A stretch of 64,000 bases of DNA, taken from contig JAUCNB010000019.1 of NCBI GenBank assembly GCA_033675215.1, positions 1,116,001-1,180,000 on the forward strand, given 5' to 3'. Positions 46,801 through 58,959 of this stretch are shown here, piece after piece. Under the pieces are notes generated by a model. The model made no database searches, was not told the DNA's origin, and worked only from the letters and a program-made list of their open reading frames with translations. The number at the start of each line of letters is the position of its first letter. Position 1 is the stretch's first letter. The stretch is from Rhodiola kirilowii (taxonomy: Eukaryota > Streptophyta > Magnoliopsida > Saxifragales > Crassulaceae). The translations under genes were made by a program, and so were the position numbers.

Positions 46801-49800
46801 ACGAACTTATACAAACCTTAGAATGAGACTAAAGTTTGTCTTTGTTCGTCCCAAGTTAGTCTCGTTAGTCTCATTCTACGGTTTGTCTAAGTTTGTCCTT
46901 AGAAAGAGACTAACTTGGGACGAACTTAGACTAACTTGGGATGACCTTATACAAACCTTAAAATGAGACTAAAGTTTGTCTTTGTTCGTCCCAAGTTAGT
47001 CTCGTTAGTCTCATTCTAAGGTTTATCTAAGTTCATCCTTAGAAAGAGACTAACTTGGGACGAACTTATACAAACCTTAGAATGAGACTAAAGTTTGTCT
47101 TTGTTCGTCCCAAGTTAGTCTCGTTAGTCTCATTCTAAGGTTTATCTAAGTTCGTCCTTAGAAAGAGACTAACTTGGGACGAACTTGGGACGAACTTATA
47201 CAAACATTAGAATGAGACTAAAGTTTATCTAAGTTCATCCCAAGTTAGTCTCGTTAGTCTCATTCTAAGGTTTGTCTAAGTTCGTCCTTAGAAAGAGACT
47301 AACTTGGGACGAACTTAGACGAACTTGGGACGAACTTATAAAAACATTAGAATGAGACTAAAGTTTATCTAAGTTCGTCCCAAGTTAGTCTCGTTAGTCT
47401 CATTCTAAGGTTTATCTAAGTTCGTCCTTAGAAAGAGACTAACTTGGGACGAACTTATACAAACCTTAGAATGAGACTAAAGTTTGTCTTTGTTCGTCCC
47501 AAGTTAGTCTCGTTAGTCTCATTCTAAGGTTTGTCTAAGTTCATCCTTAGAAAGAGACTAACTTGGGACGAACTTAGACTAACTTGGGACGAACTTATAC
47601 AAACCTTAGAATGAGACTAAAGTTTGTCTTAGTTCGTCCCATGTTAGTCTCGTTAGTCTCATTCTAAGGTTTATCTAAGTTCGTCCTTAGCAAGAGACTA
47701 ACTTGGGACGAACTTAGACTAACTTGGGACGAACTTATACAAACTTTATAATTAGACTAAAGTTAATCTAAGTTCGTCCCAAGTTAGTCTTGTTAGTCTC
47801 ATTCTAAGGTTTATCTAAGTTCGTCCTTAGAAAGAGACTAACTTGGGACGAACTTAGACTAACTTGTGACGAACTTATACAAACCTTAGAATGAGACTAA
47901 AGTTTGTCTTTGTTCGTCCCTAGTTAGTCTCGTTAGTCTCATTCTAAAGTTTATCTATGTTAATCCTTAGAAAGAGACAAACTTGTGACGAACTTAGACA
48001 AACTTGGGACGAACTTATACAAACCTTAGAATGAGACTAAAGTTTGTCTTTGTTCATCTCAAGTTGGTCTCGTTAGTCTCATTCTAAGGTTTATCTAAGT
48101 TCGTCCTTAGAAAGTGACTAACTTGGGACGAACTTAGACGAACTTGGGACGAACTTATACAAACATTAGAATGAAACTAAAGTTTATCTAAGTTCGTCCC
48201 AAGTTAGTCTCGTTAGTCTCATTCTAAGGTTTATCTAAGTTCGTCCTTAGAAAGTGACTAACTTGGGACGAACTTAGACTAACTTGGGACGAACTTATAC
48301 AAACCTTAGAATGAGACTAAAGTTTGTCTTTGTTCGTCCCAAGTTAGTCTCGTTAGTCTCATTCTAAAGTTTATCTATGTTCATCCTTAGAAAGAGACTA
48401 ACGTGTGACGAACTTAGACAAACTTGGGACGAACTTATACAAACCTTAGAATGAGACTAAAGTTTGTCTTTGTTCATCTCAAGTTAGTCTCGTTAGTCTC
48501 ATTTAAGGTTTATCTAAGTTCGTCCTTAGAAAAAGACTAACTTGGGACGAACTTAGACTAACTTGGGACGAACTTATACAAACCTTAGAATGAGACTAAA
48601 GTTTGTCTTTGTTCGTACCAAGTTAGTCTCGTTAGTCTCATTCTAAGGTTTATCTAAGTTTGTCCTTAGAAAGAGACTAACTTGGGACGAACTTAGACTA
48701 ACTTGGGACGAACTTATACAAACCTTAGAATGAGACTAAAGTTTGTCTTTGTTCGTCCCAAGTTAGTCTCGTTAGTCTCATTCTACGGTTTGTCTAAGTT
48801 TGTCCTTAGAAAGAGACTAACTTGGGACGAACTTAGACTAACTTGGGATGACCTTATACAAACCTTAAAATGAGACTAAAGTTTGTCTTTGTTCGTCCCA
48901 AGTTAGTCTCGTTAGTCTCATTCTAAGGTTTATCTAAGTTCATCCTTAGAAAGAGACTAACTTGGGACGAACTTAGACTAACTTGGGACGAACTTATACA
49001 AACCTTAGAATGAGACTAAAGTTTGTCTTTGTTCGTCCCAAGTTAGTCTCGTTAGTCTCATTCTAAGGTTTATCTAAGTTCGTCCTTAGAAAGAGACTAA
49101 CTTGGGACGAACTTAGACGAACTTGGGATGAACTTATAAAAACATTAGAATGAGACTAAAGTTTATCTAAGTTCGTCCCAAGTTAGTCTCGTTAGTCTCA
49201 TTCTAAGGTTTATCTAAGTTCGTCCTTAGAAAGAGACTAACTTGGGACGAACTTAGACTAACTTGGGACGAACTTATACAAACCTTAGAATGAGACTAAA
49301 GTTTGTCTTTGTTCGTCCCAAGTTAGTCTCGTTAGTCTCATTCTAAGGTTTGTCTAAGTTCATCCTTAGAAAGAGACTAACTTGGGACGAACTTAGACTA
49401 ACTTGGGACGAACTTATACAAACCTTAGAATGAGACTAAAGTTTGTCTTAGTTCGTCCCATGTTAGTCTCGTTAGTCTCATTCTAAGGTTTATCTAAGTT
49501 CGTCCTTAGCAAGAGACTAACTTGGGACGAACTTAGACTAACTTGAGATGAACTTATACAAACCTTAGAATGAGACTAAAGTTTGCCTTTGTTCGTCCCA
49601 TGTTAGTCTCGTTAGTCTCATTCTAAGGTATATCTAAGTTCGTCCTTAGAAAGAGACTAACTTGGGACGAACTTAGACTAACTTGGGACGAACTTATACA
49701 AACTTTATAATTAGACTAAAGTTAATCTAAGTTCGTCCCAAGTTAGTCTTGTTAGTCTCATTCTAAGGTTTATCTAAGTTCGTCCTTAGAAAGAGACTAA

Positions 49801-52800
49801 CTTGGGACGAACTTAGACTAACTTGTGACGAACTTATACAAACCTTAGAATGAGACTAAAGTTTGTCTTTGTTCGTCCCTAGTTAGTCTCGTTAGTCTCA
49901 TTCTAAAGTTTATCTATGTTAATCCTTAGAAAGAGACAAACTTGTGACGAACTTAGACAAACTTGGGACGAACTTATACAAACCTTAGAATGAGACTAAA
50001 GTTTGTCTTTGTTCATCTCAAGTTAGTCTCGTTAGTCTCATTTTAAGGTTTATCTAAGTTCGTCCTTAGAAAAAGACTAACTTGGGACGAACTTAGACTA
50101 ACTTGGGACGAACTTATACAAACCTTAGAATGAGACAAAAGTTTGTCTTTGTTCGTCCCAAGTTAGTCTCGTTAGTCTCATTCTAAGGTTTATCTAAGTT
50201 TGTCCTTAGAAAGAGACTAACTTGGGACGAACTTAGACTAACTTGGGACGAACTTATACAAACCTTAGAATGAGACTAAAGTTTGTCTTTGTTCATCCCA
50301 AGTTAGTCTCGTTAGTCTCATTCTACGGTTTGTCTAAGTTTGTCCTTAGAAAGAGACTAACTTGGGACGAACTTAGACTAACTTGGGATGACCTTATACA
50401 AACCTTAAAATGAGACTAAAGTTTGTCTTTGTTCGTCCCAAGTTAGTCTCGTTAGTCTCATTCTAAGGTTTATCTAAGTTCATCCTTAGAAAGAGACTAA
50501 CTTGGGACGAACTTAGACTAACTTGGGACGAACTTATACAAACCTTAGAATGAGACTAAAGTTTGTCTTTGTTCGTCCCAAGTTAGTCTCGTTAGACTCA
50601 TTCTAAGGTTTATCTAAGTTCGTCCTTAGAAAGAGACTAACTTGGGACGAACTTAGACGAACTTGGGACGAACTTATACAAACATTAGAATGAAACTAAA
50701 GTTTATCTAAGTTCGTCCCAAGTTAGTCTCGTTAGTCTCATTCTAAGGTTTATCTAAGTTCGTCCTTAGAAAGAGACTAACTTGGGACGAACTTAGACTA
50801 ACTTGGGACGAACTTATACAAACCTTAGAATGAGACTAAAGTTTGTCTTTGTTCGTCCCAAGTTAGTCTTGTTAGTCTCATTCTAAGGTTTGTCTAAGTT
50901 CATCCTTAGAAAGAGACTAACTTGGGACGAACTTAGACTAACTTGGGACGAACTTATACAAACCTTAGAATGAGACTAAAGTTTGTCTTTGTTCGTCCCA
51001 TGTTAGTCTCGTTAGTCTCATTCTAAGGTTTATCTAAGTTCGTCCTTAGCAAGAGACTAACTTGGGACGAACTTAGACTAACTTGAGATGAACTTATACA
51101 AACCTTAGAATGAGACTAAAGTTTGCCTTTGTTCGTCCCATGTTAGTCTCGTTAGTCTCATTCTAAGGTTTATCTAAGTTCGTCCTTAGAAAGAGACTAA
51201 CTTGGGACGAACTTAGACTAACTTGGGACGAACTTATACAAACTTTATAATTAGACTAAAGTTAATCTAAGTTCGTCCCAAGTTAGTCTTGTTAGTCTCA
51301 TTCTAAGGTTTATCTAAGTTCGTCCTTAGAAAGAGACTAACTTGGGACGAACTTAGACTAACTTGTGACGAACTTATACAAACCTTAGAATGAGACTAAA
51401 GTTTGTCTTTGTTCGTCCCAAGTTAGTCTCGTTAGTCTCATTCTAAAGTTTATCTATGTTCATCCTTAGAAAGAGACAAACTTGTGACGAACTTAGACAA
51501 ACTTGGGACGAACTTATACAAACCTTAGAATGAGACTAAAGTTTGTCTTTGTTCATCTCAAGTTAGTCTCGTTAGTCTCATTTTAAGGTTTATCTAAGTT
51601 CGTCCTTAGAAAAAGACTAACTTGGGACGAACTTAGACTAACTTGGGACGAACTTATACAAACCTTAGAATGAGACTAAAGTTTGTCTTTGTTCGTCCCA
51701 AGTTAGTCTCGTTAGTCTCATTCTAAGGTTTATCTAAGTTTGTCCTTAGAAAGAGACTAACTTGGGACGAACTTAGACTAACTTGGGACGAACTTATACA
51801 AACCTTAGAATGAGACTAAAGTTTGTCTTTGTTCGTCCCAAGTTAGTCTCGTTAGTCTCATTCTACGGTTTGTCTAAGTTTGTCCTTAGAAAGAGACTAA
51901 CTTGGGACGAACTTAGACTAACTTGGGATGACCTTATACAAACCTTAGAATGAGACTAAAGTTTGACTTTGTTCGTCCCAAGTTAGTCTCGTTAGTCTCA
52001 TTCTAAGGTTTATCTAACTTCATCCTTAGAAAGAGACTAACTTGGGACGAACTTAGACAAACTTGGGACGAACTTATACAAACCTTAGAATGAGACTAAA
52101 GTTTGTCTTTGTTCGTCCCAAGTTAGTCTTGTTAGTCTCATTCTAAGGTTTATCTAAGTTCGTCCTTAGAAAGAGACTAACTTGGGACGAACTTAGACGA
52201 ACTTGGGACGAACTTATACAAACATTAGAATGAGACTAAAGTTTATCTAAGTTCGTCCCAAGTTAGTCTCGTTAGTCTCATTCTAAGGTTTATCTAAGTT
52301 CGTCCTTAGAAAGAGACTAACTTGGGACGAACTTAGACTAACTTGGGACGAACTTATACAAACCTTAGAATGAGACTAAAGTTTGTCTTTGTTCGTCCCA
52401 AGTTAGTCTCGTTAGTCTCATTCTAAGGTTTGTCTAAGTTCATCCTTAGAAAGAGACTAACTTGGGACGAACTTAGACTAACTTGGGACGAACTTATACA
52501 AACCTTAGAATGAGACTAAAGTTTATCTTTGTTCTTCCCAAGTTAGTTTCGTTAGTCTCATTCTAAAGTTTATCTATGTTCATCCTTAGAAAGAGACAAA
52601 CTTGTGACGAACTTAGACAAACTTGGGACGAACTTATACAAACCTTAGAATGAGACTAAAGTTTGTCTTTGTTCATCTCAAGTTAGTCTCGTTAGTCTCA
52701 TTTTAAGGTTTATCTAAGTTCGTCCTTAGAAAGAGACAAACTTGTGACGAACTTAGACAAACTTGGGACGAACTTATACAAACCTTAGAATGAGACTAAA

Positions 52801-53125
52801 GTTTGTCTTTGTTCATCTCAAGTTAGTCTCGTTAGTCTCATTTTAAGGTTTATCTAAGTTCGTCCTTAGAAAGAGACTAACTTGGGACGAACTTAGACTA
52901 ACTTGGGACGAACTTATACAAACCTTAGAATGAGACTAAAGTTTGTCTTTGTTCGTCCCAAGTTAGTCTCGTTAGTCTCATTCTAAGGTTTATCTAAGTT
53001 TGTCCTTAGAAAGAGACTAACTTGGGACGAACTTAGACTAACTTGGGACGAACTTATACAAACCTTAGAATGAGACTAAAGTTTGTCTTTGTTCGTCCCA
53101 AGTTAGTCTCGTTAGTCTCATTCTA
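43820..53125. repeat. 1540-bp 11-monomer higher-order repeat series
   Basis: The marker CTACGGTTTG occurs at 43822, 45352, 46876, 48783, 50323, 51863 and 53123. Intervals are 1530, 1524, 1907, 1540, 1540 and 1260 bp. The basic unit is 11 monomers; the longer and shorter intervals reflect whole-monomer gains or losses plus 2-bp and 21-bp length variants. Confidence 0.78.
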
Positions 53126-56100
53126 CGGTTTGTCTAAGTTTGTCCTTAGAAAGAGACTAACTTGGGACGAACTTAGACTAACTTGGGATGACCTTATACA
53201 AACCTTAGAATGAGACTAAAGTTTGACTTTGTTCGTCCCAAGTTAGTCTCGTTAGTCTCATTCTAAGGTTTATCTAAGTTCATCCTTAGAAAGAGACTAA
53301 CTTGGGACGAACTTAGACTAACTTGGGACGAACTTATACAAACCTTAGAATGAGACTAAAGTTTGTCTTTGTTCGTCCCAAGTTAGTCTTGTTAGTCTTA
53401 TTCTAAGGTTTATCTAAGTTCGTCCTTAGAAAGAGACTAACTTGGGACGAACTTAGACGAACTTGGGACGAACTTATACAAACATTAGAATGAGACTAAA
53501 GTTTATCTAAGTTCGTCCCAAGTTAGTCTCGTTAGTCTCATTCTAAGGTTTATCTAAGTTCGTCCTTAGAAAGAGACTAACTTGGGACGAACTTAGACTA
53601 ACTTGGGACGAACTTATACAAACCTTAGAATGAGACTAAAGTTTGTCTTTGTTCGTCCCAAGTTAGTCTCGTTAGTCTCATTCTAAGGTTTGTCTAAGTT
53701 CATCCTTAGAAAGAGACTAACTTGGGACGAACTTAGACTAACTTGGGACGAACTTATACAAACCTTAGAATGAGACTAAAGTTTGTCTTTGTTCGTCCCA
53801 TGTTAGTCTCGTTAGTCTCATTCTAAGGTTTATCTAAGTTCGTCCTTAGCAAGAGACTAACTTGGGACGAACTTAGACTAACTTGGGACGAACTTATACA
53901 AACCTTAGAATTGGACTAAAGTTTGTCTTTGTTTGTCCCAAGTTAGTCTCATTAGTTTCATTCTAAGGTTTATCTAAGTTCGTCCTTAGAAAGAGACTAA
54001 CTTGGGACGAACTTAGACGAACTTGGGACGAACTTATACAAACTTTAGAATGAGACTAAAGTTTATCTAAGTTCGTCCCAAGTTAGTCTCGTTAGTCTCA
54101 TTCTAAGGTTTATCTAAGTTCGTCCTTAGAAAGAGACTAACATGGGTCGAACTTAGACTAACTTGGGACGAACTTATACAAACCTTAGAATGAGACTAAA
54201 GTTTGTCTTTGTTCGTCCCAAGTTAGTCTCGTCAGTCTCATTCTAAGGTTTGTCTAAGTTCATCCTTAGAAAGAGACTAACTTGGGACGAACTTAGACTA
54301 ACTTGGGATGAACTTATACAAACCTTAGAATGAGACTATAGTTTGTCTTTGTTCGTCCCAAGGTAGTCTCGTTAGTCTCATTCTAAGGTTTGTCTAAGTT
54401 CATCCTTAGAAAGAGACTAACTTGGGACGAACTTAGACTAACTTGGGACGAACTTATACAAACCTTAGAATAAGACTAAAGTTGAACTTATACAAACCTT
54501 AGAATGAGACTAAAGTTTATCTTTGTTCGTCCCAATTTTGTCTCGTTAGTGTTATTCTAAGGTTTATCTAAGTTCCTCCTTATAAAGCGACTAACTTGGG
54601 ACGAACTTAGCCTAACTTGGGACAAACTTATACGAATCTTAGAATGAGACTAAAGTTTGTCTTTGTTCTTCCCAAGTTAGTCTCGTTAGTCTCATTCTAA
54701 GGTTTATCTAAGTTCGTCCTTAGAAAGAGACTTACTTGGGACGAACTTATACAAACTTTATAATTAGACTAAAGTTTATCTACGTTCGTCCCAAGTTAGT
54801 CTCGTTAGTCTCATTCTAAGGTTTATCTAAGTTCATCCTTAGAAAGAGACTAACTTGGGACGAACCTAGACTAACTTGGAACGAACTTATACAAACCTTA
54901 GAATGAGACTTAAGTTTGTCTTTGTTCGTCCCAAGTTAGTCTCGTTAGTCTCATTCAAAGGTTTATCTAAGTTCGTCCTTAGAAAGAGACTAACTTGGGA
55001 CGAACTTAGACTAACTTGAGACGAAGTTATACAAACCTTAGAATGAGACTAAAGTTTGTCTTTGTTCGTCCCATGTTAGTATCGTTAGTCTCATTCTAAG
55101 GTTTATCTAAGTTCGTCCTTAGAAAGAGACTAACTTGGGACGAACTTAGACTAACTTGGGATGAACTTATACAAACCTTTGAATGGGACTAAAGTTTGCC
55201 TTTGTTCGTCCCCAGTTAGTCTCGTTAGTCTCATTCTAAGGTTTGTCTATGTTCATCCTTAGAAAGAGACTAACTTGGGACGAACTTAGACTAACTTGGG
55301 ACGAACTTATACAAACCTTAGAATGAGACTAAAGTTTGTCTTTGTTCGTCCCAAGTTAGTCTCGTTAGTCTCATTCTAAAGTTTATCTATGTTCATCCTT
55401 AGAAAGAGACTAACATGTGACGAACTTAGACTAACTAGGGACGAACTTATACAAACCTTAGAATGAGACTAAAGTTTGTCTTTGTTCATCTCAAGTTAGT
55501 CTCGTTAGTCTCATTTTAAGGTTTATCTAAGTTCGTCCTTAGAAAAAGACTAACTTGGGACGAACTTAGACTAACTTGGGACGAACTTATACAAACCTTA
55601 GAATGAGACTAAAGTTTGTCTTTGTTCATCTCAAGTTAGTCTCGTTAGTCTCATTTTAAGGTTTATCTAAGTTCATCCTTAGAAAGAGACTAACTTGGGA
55701 CGAACTTAGACTAACTTGGGACGAACTTATACAAACCTTAGAATGAGACTAAAGTTTGTCTTTGTTCGTCCCAAGTTAGTCTCGTTAGTCTCATTCTGAG
55801 GTTTATCTAAGTTCGTCCTTAGAAAGAGACTAACTTGGGACGAACTTAGACGAACTTGGGACGAACTTATACAAACATTAGAATGAGACTAAAGTTTATC
55901 GAAGTTCGTCCCAAGTTAGTCTCGTTAGTCTCATTCTAAGGTTTATCTAAGTTCGTCCTTAGAAAGAGACTTACTTGGGACGAACTTATACAAACTTTAT
56001 AATTAGACTAAAGTTTATCTACGTTCGTCCCAAGTTAGTCTCGTTAGTCTCATTCTAAGGTTTATCTAAGTTCGTCCTTAGAAAGAGACAAACTTGGGAC

Positions 56101-57834
56101 GAACTTAGACTAACTTGGAACGAACTTATACAAACCTTAGAATGAGACTTAAGTTTGTCTTTGTTCGTCCCAAGTTAGTCTCGTTAGTCTCATTCAAAGG
56201 TTTATCTAAGTTCATCCTTAGAAAGAGACTAACTTGGGACGAACTTAGACTAACTTGAGACGAACTTATACATACCTTAGAATGAGACTAAAGTTTGTCT
56301 TTGTTCGTCCCATGTTAGTCTCGTTAGTCTCATTCTAAGGTTTATCTAAGTTCGTCCTTAGAAAGAGACTAACTTGGGACGAACTTAGACTAACTTGGGA
56401 TGAACTTATACAAACCTTTGAATGGGACTAAAGTTTGTCTTTGTTCGTCCCCAGTTAGTCTCGTTAGTCTCATTCTAAGGTTTGTCTATGTTCATCCTTA
56501 GAAAGAGACTAACTTGGGACGAACTTAGACTAACTTGGGACGAACTTATACAAACCTTAGAATGAGACTAAAGTTTGTCTTTGTTCGTCCCAAGTTAGTC
56601 TCGTTAGTCTCATTCTAAAGTTTATCTATGTTCATCCTTAGAAAGAGACTAACTTGTGACGAACTTAGACTAACTAGGGACGAACTTATACAAACCTTAG
56701 AATGAGACTAAAGTTTGTCTTTGTTCATCTCAAGTTAGTCTCGTTAGTCTCATTTTAAGGTTTATCTAAGTTCGTCCTTAGAAAAAGACTAACTTGGGAC
56801 GAACTTAGACTAACTTGGGACGAACTTATACAAACCTTAGAATGAGACTAAAGTTTGTCTTTGTTCATCTCAAGTTAGTCTCGTTAGTCTCATTTTAAGG
56901 TTTATCTATGTTCATCCTTAGAAAGAGACTAACTTGTGACGAACTTAGACTAACTTGGGACGAACTTAGACTAACCTTAGAATGAGACTAAAGTTTGTCT
57001 TTGTTCGTCCCAAGTTAGTCTCGTTAGTCTCATTCTAAGGTTTATCTAAGTTCGTCCTTTGAAAGAGACTAACTTGGGACGAACTTAGACAAACTTGGGA
57101 CGAACTTATACAAACCTTAGAATGAGACTAAAGTTTGTCTTTGTTCGTCCCAAGTTAGTCTCGTTAGTCTCATTCTAAGGTTTATCTAAGTTCGTCCTTA
57201 GAAAGAGACTACCTTGGGACGAACTTAGACTAACTTGGGATGAACTTATACAAACCTTAGAATGAGACTAAAGTTTGTCTTTGTTCGTCCCAAGTTAGTC
57301 TCATTAGTCTCATTCTAAGGTTTATCTAAGTTCGTCCTTTGAAAGAGACTAACTTGGGACGAACTTGGGACGAACTTATACAAACTTTAGAATGAGACTA
57401 AAGTTTATCTAAGTTCGTCCCAAGTTAGTCTCGTTAGTCTCATTCTAAGGTTTATCTAAGTTCGTCCTTAGAAAGAGACTAACTTGGGACGAACTTAGAC
57501 TAACTTGGGACGAACTTATACAAACCTTAGAATGAGACTAAAGTTTGTCTTTGTTCTTCCCAAGTTAGTCTCGTTAGTCTCATTCTAAGGTTTGTCTAAG
57601 TTCATCCTTAGAAAGAGACTAACTTGGGACGAACTTAGACTAACTTGGGATGAACTTATACAAACCTTAGAATGAGACTAAAGTTTGTCTTTGTTCGTCC
57701 CAAGGTAGTCTCGTTAGTCTCATTCTAAGGTTTGTCTAAGTTCATCCTTAGAAAGAGACTAACTTGGGACGAACTTAGACTAACTTGGGACGAACTTATA
57801 CAAACCTTAGAATAAGACTAAAGTTGAACTTATA

Positions 57835-58493
57835 TGATGAGGATCCTATACGCGTACAAGCTGATACATCGACTAAAGATGCTTATCTTGGTCCCATGAC
57901 TAGGAATCGTGCCAAACAAATTCAACAAGAGGTGAATTCGCTCGTAACTCACCTTCATGATGATATTAATGACAATTATATACTGCCTAAGTCTCGAGTG
58001 CTTCTTTTACTCAGGTTTTTAACTATGGAGGAAATTCAAGCTAAATGGACATACAAGGAGAATCAAAGCTTAGCTATTGGCGTGCATTGCCTACAAGCAT
58101 CAATTAATGAAGAATATGATGTGCTGAAATTCAAGTGTGACATGAAGAATAGACATTACTTGAATCTGATTTCTACATGAAACTTAGCCAAGTGCTATTT
58201 CAATATCAATGAGAGATTTCTCTACCCCTTTGCTCTTGTAATTTCTTAAGTGATATTGCAGAAGCGGTCGTTCGACGGCAACCTTTCCGTGCTTCCAACT
58301 TCGTGCGTGGTTGTGTGGTTAGGAAACTTAGAGTGTGGTTAGGCGTCTACTTGTCGCAGGTCATTGCACTAGCAGTGGTTGGCATCAAGAATCGTCGGGT
58401 TACACTATTATCACCCCATTTCTTTGAGTGGCTTCAATAGTTAAAGTTCATCAAAATCCTACGTCGTGAAGATCGAAACCAACCCCCGTATCA
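57835..58493 (+). repeat. 5' LTR, 659 bp
   Basis: Starts TGATGAGGATCC exactly where the satellite stops (GAACTTATA) and ends GTATCA two bases before the primer binding site, giving the TG...CA ends expected of LTRs. The first 180 bp match 63821-64000 with one difference. The first ~345 bp form an open frame because in the 3' copy this part encodes the polyprotein tail. The TTATA just upstream is the candidate 5-bp target duplication. Confidence 0.92.
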
Positions 58494-58495
58494 TC

Positions 58496-58509
58496 TGGTA
58501 TCAGAAGCC
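58496..58509 (+). other. primer binding site, initiator tRNA-Met type
   Basis: TGGTATCAGAAGCC lies 2 bp after the LTR. The first ten bases are the complement of the plant initiator tRNA-Met 3' end (TGGTATCAGAGC is the usual form), the commonest primer among plant gypsy elements. Confidence 0.9.
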
Positions 58510-58565
58510 ATGGTTATCACAGTAGGATCTATTCCATTCTAGTCTACTTCAGTTTGCTTCGTTGA

Positions 58566-58597
<32 letters not shown>

Positions 58598-58959
58598 AAA
58601 AAAAAGAAGAAGAAAAGTTTCAGCTTCTTAGTAGTTCCTTGCTGATCAAAAAAAAGAAAAAAAAAAGAGAAGCAAGAGTAGCCAATTTCGGGGATAGTTA
58701 GTGTTCTTGTATCACTCATTTTGGATTTACACCTATTCTGCCCGAGCATCCCAAGGTGGCCACTGTTTGTGTAATTCTCGACTTGTATGCACCTTATTAT
58801 CACTATATTGTGACCTACCACATACGCCACAATTGAGAAGTACTCTGCACTCACTTGGAATTTGCACGAGCTTCGGTTGGTAAGAGAAAGTGAGGTTTGA
58901 GTTTCTTTTTTTTCTTTCATACACATTTATCTTTAGTATAGAGTTTTCCACAACTAATC
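58510..58959 (+). other. untranslated leader of the gypsy element
   Basis: This 450-bp stretch between the primer site and gag holds no gene. It contains an A-rich tract with regularly spaced single G residues (about 58565-58617) and a shorter one (58648-58672). Frames on either strand here are low-complexity artefacts. Confidence 0.75.

Larger units (their letters stand above)
30502..57834. repeat. 140-bp satellite array, right block
   Basis: Same 140-bp satellite and orientation as the left blocks, uninterrupted for 27.3 kb, with no genes. Its variant composition differs: CATTCTACGGTTTG, ATGACCTTATAC, TTAATCTAAGTTCG, TTGCCTTTGTTCG and CTTAGCAAGAGAC are frequent here and rare or absent in 1-25 kb. 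These recur in 11-monomer units of about 1540 bp and in a 2.5-kb pair. The last ~3.3 kb (54.5-57.8 kb) returns to variants like those in the left part (CCCCAGTTAG, TTCATCTCAAG). The block ends at GAACTTATA, where the LTR retroelement begins. Confidence 0.97.

Noticed and set aside
1-57834. CRISPR-like or phage-type repeat array
   Set aside because: The repeats are contiguous 140-bp units without unique spacers, and the flanking elements are plant retroelements.
1-57834. CENP-B box in the satellite (TTCGTCCCAAGTTAG)
   Set aside because: It matches only the TTCGNNNNA half of the mammalian box and lacks the CGGG half; plants have no established CENP-B box system.
57785-58180. 131-codon open frame across the satellite/LTR boundary
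   Set aside because: The first codons are satellite sequence joined by insertion. The rest is the LTR copy of the polyprotein tail and has no start of its own.
58549-58951. Antisense and overlapping frames in the gypsy leader
   Set aside because: They are dominated by poly-Lys/Phe translations of the A-rich tract and lie in untranslated leader.
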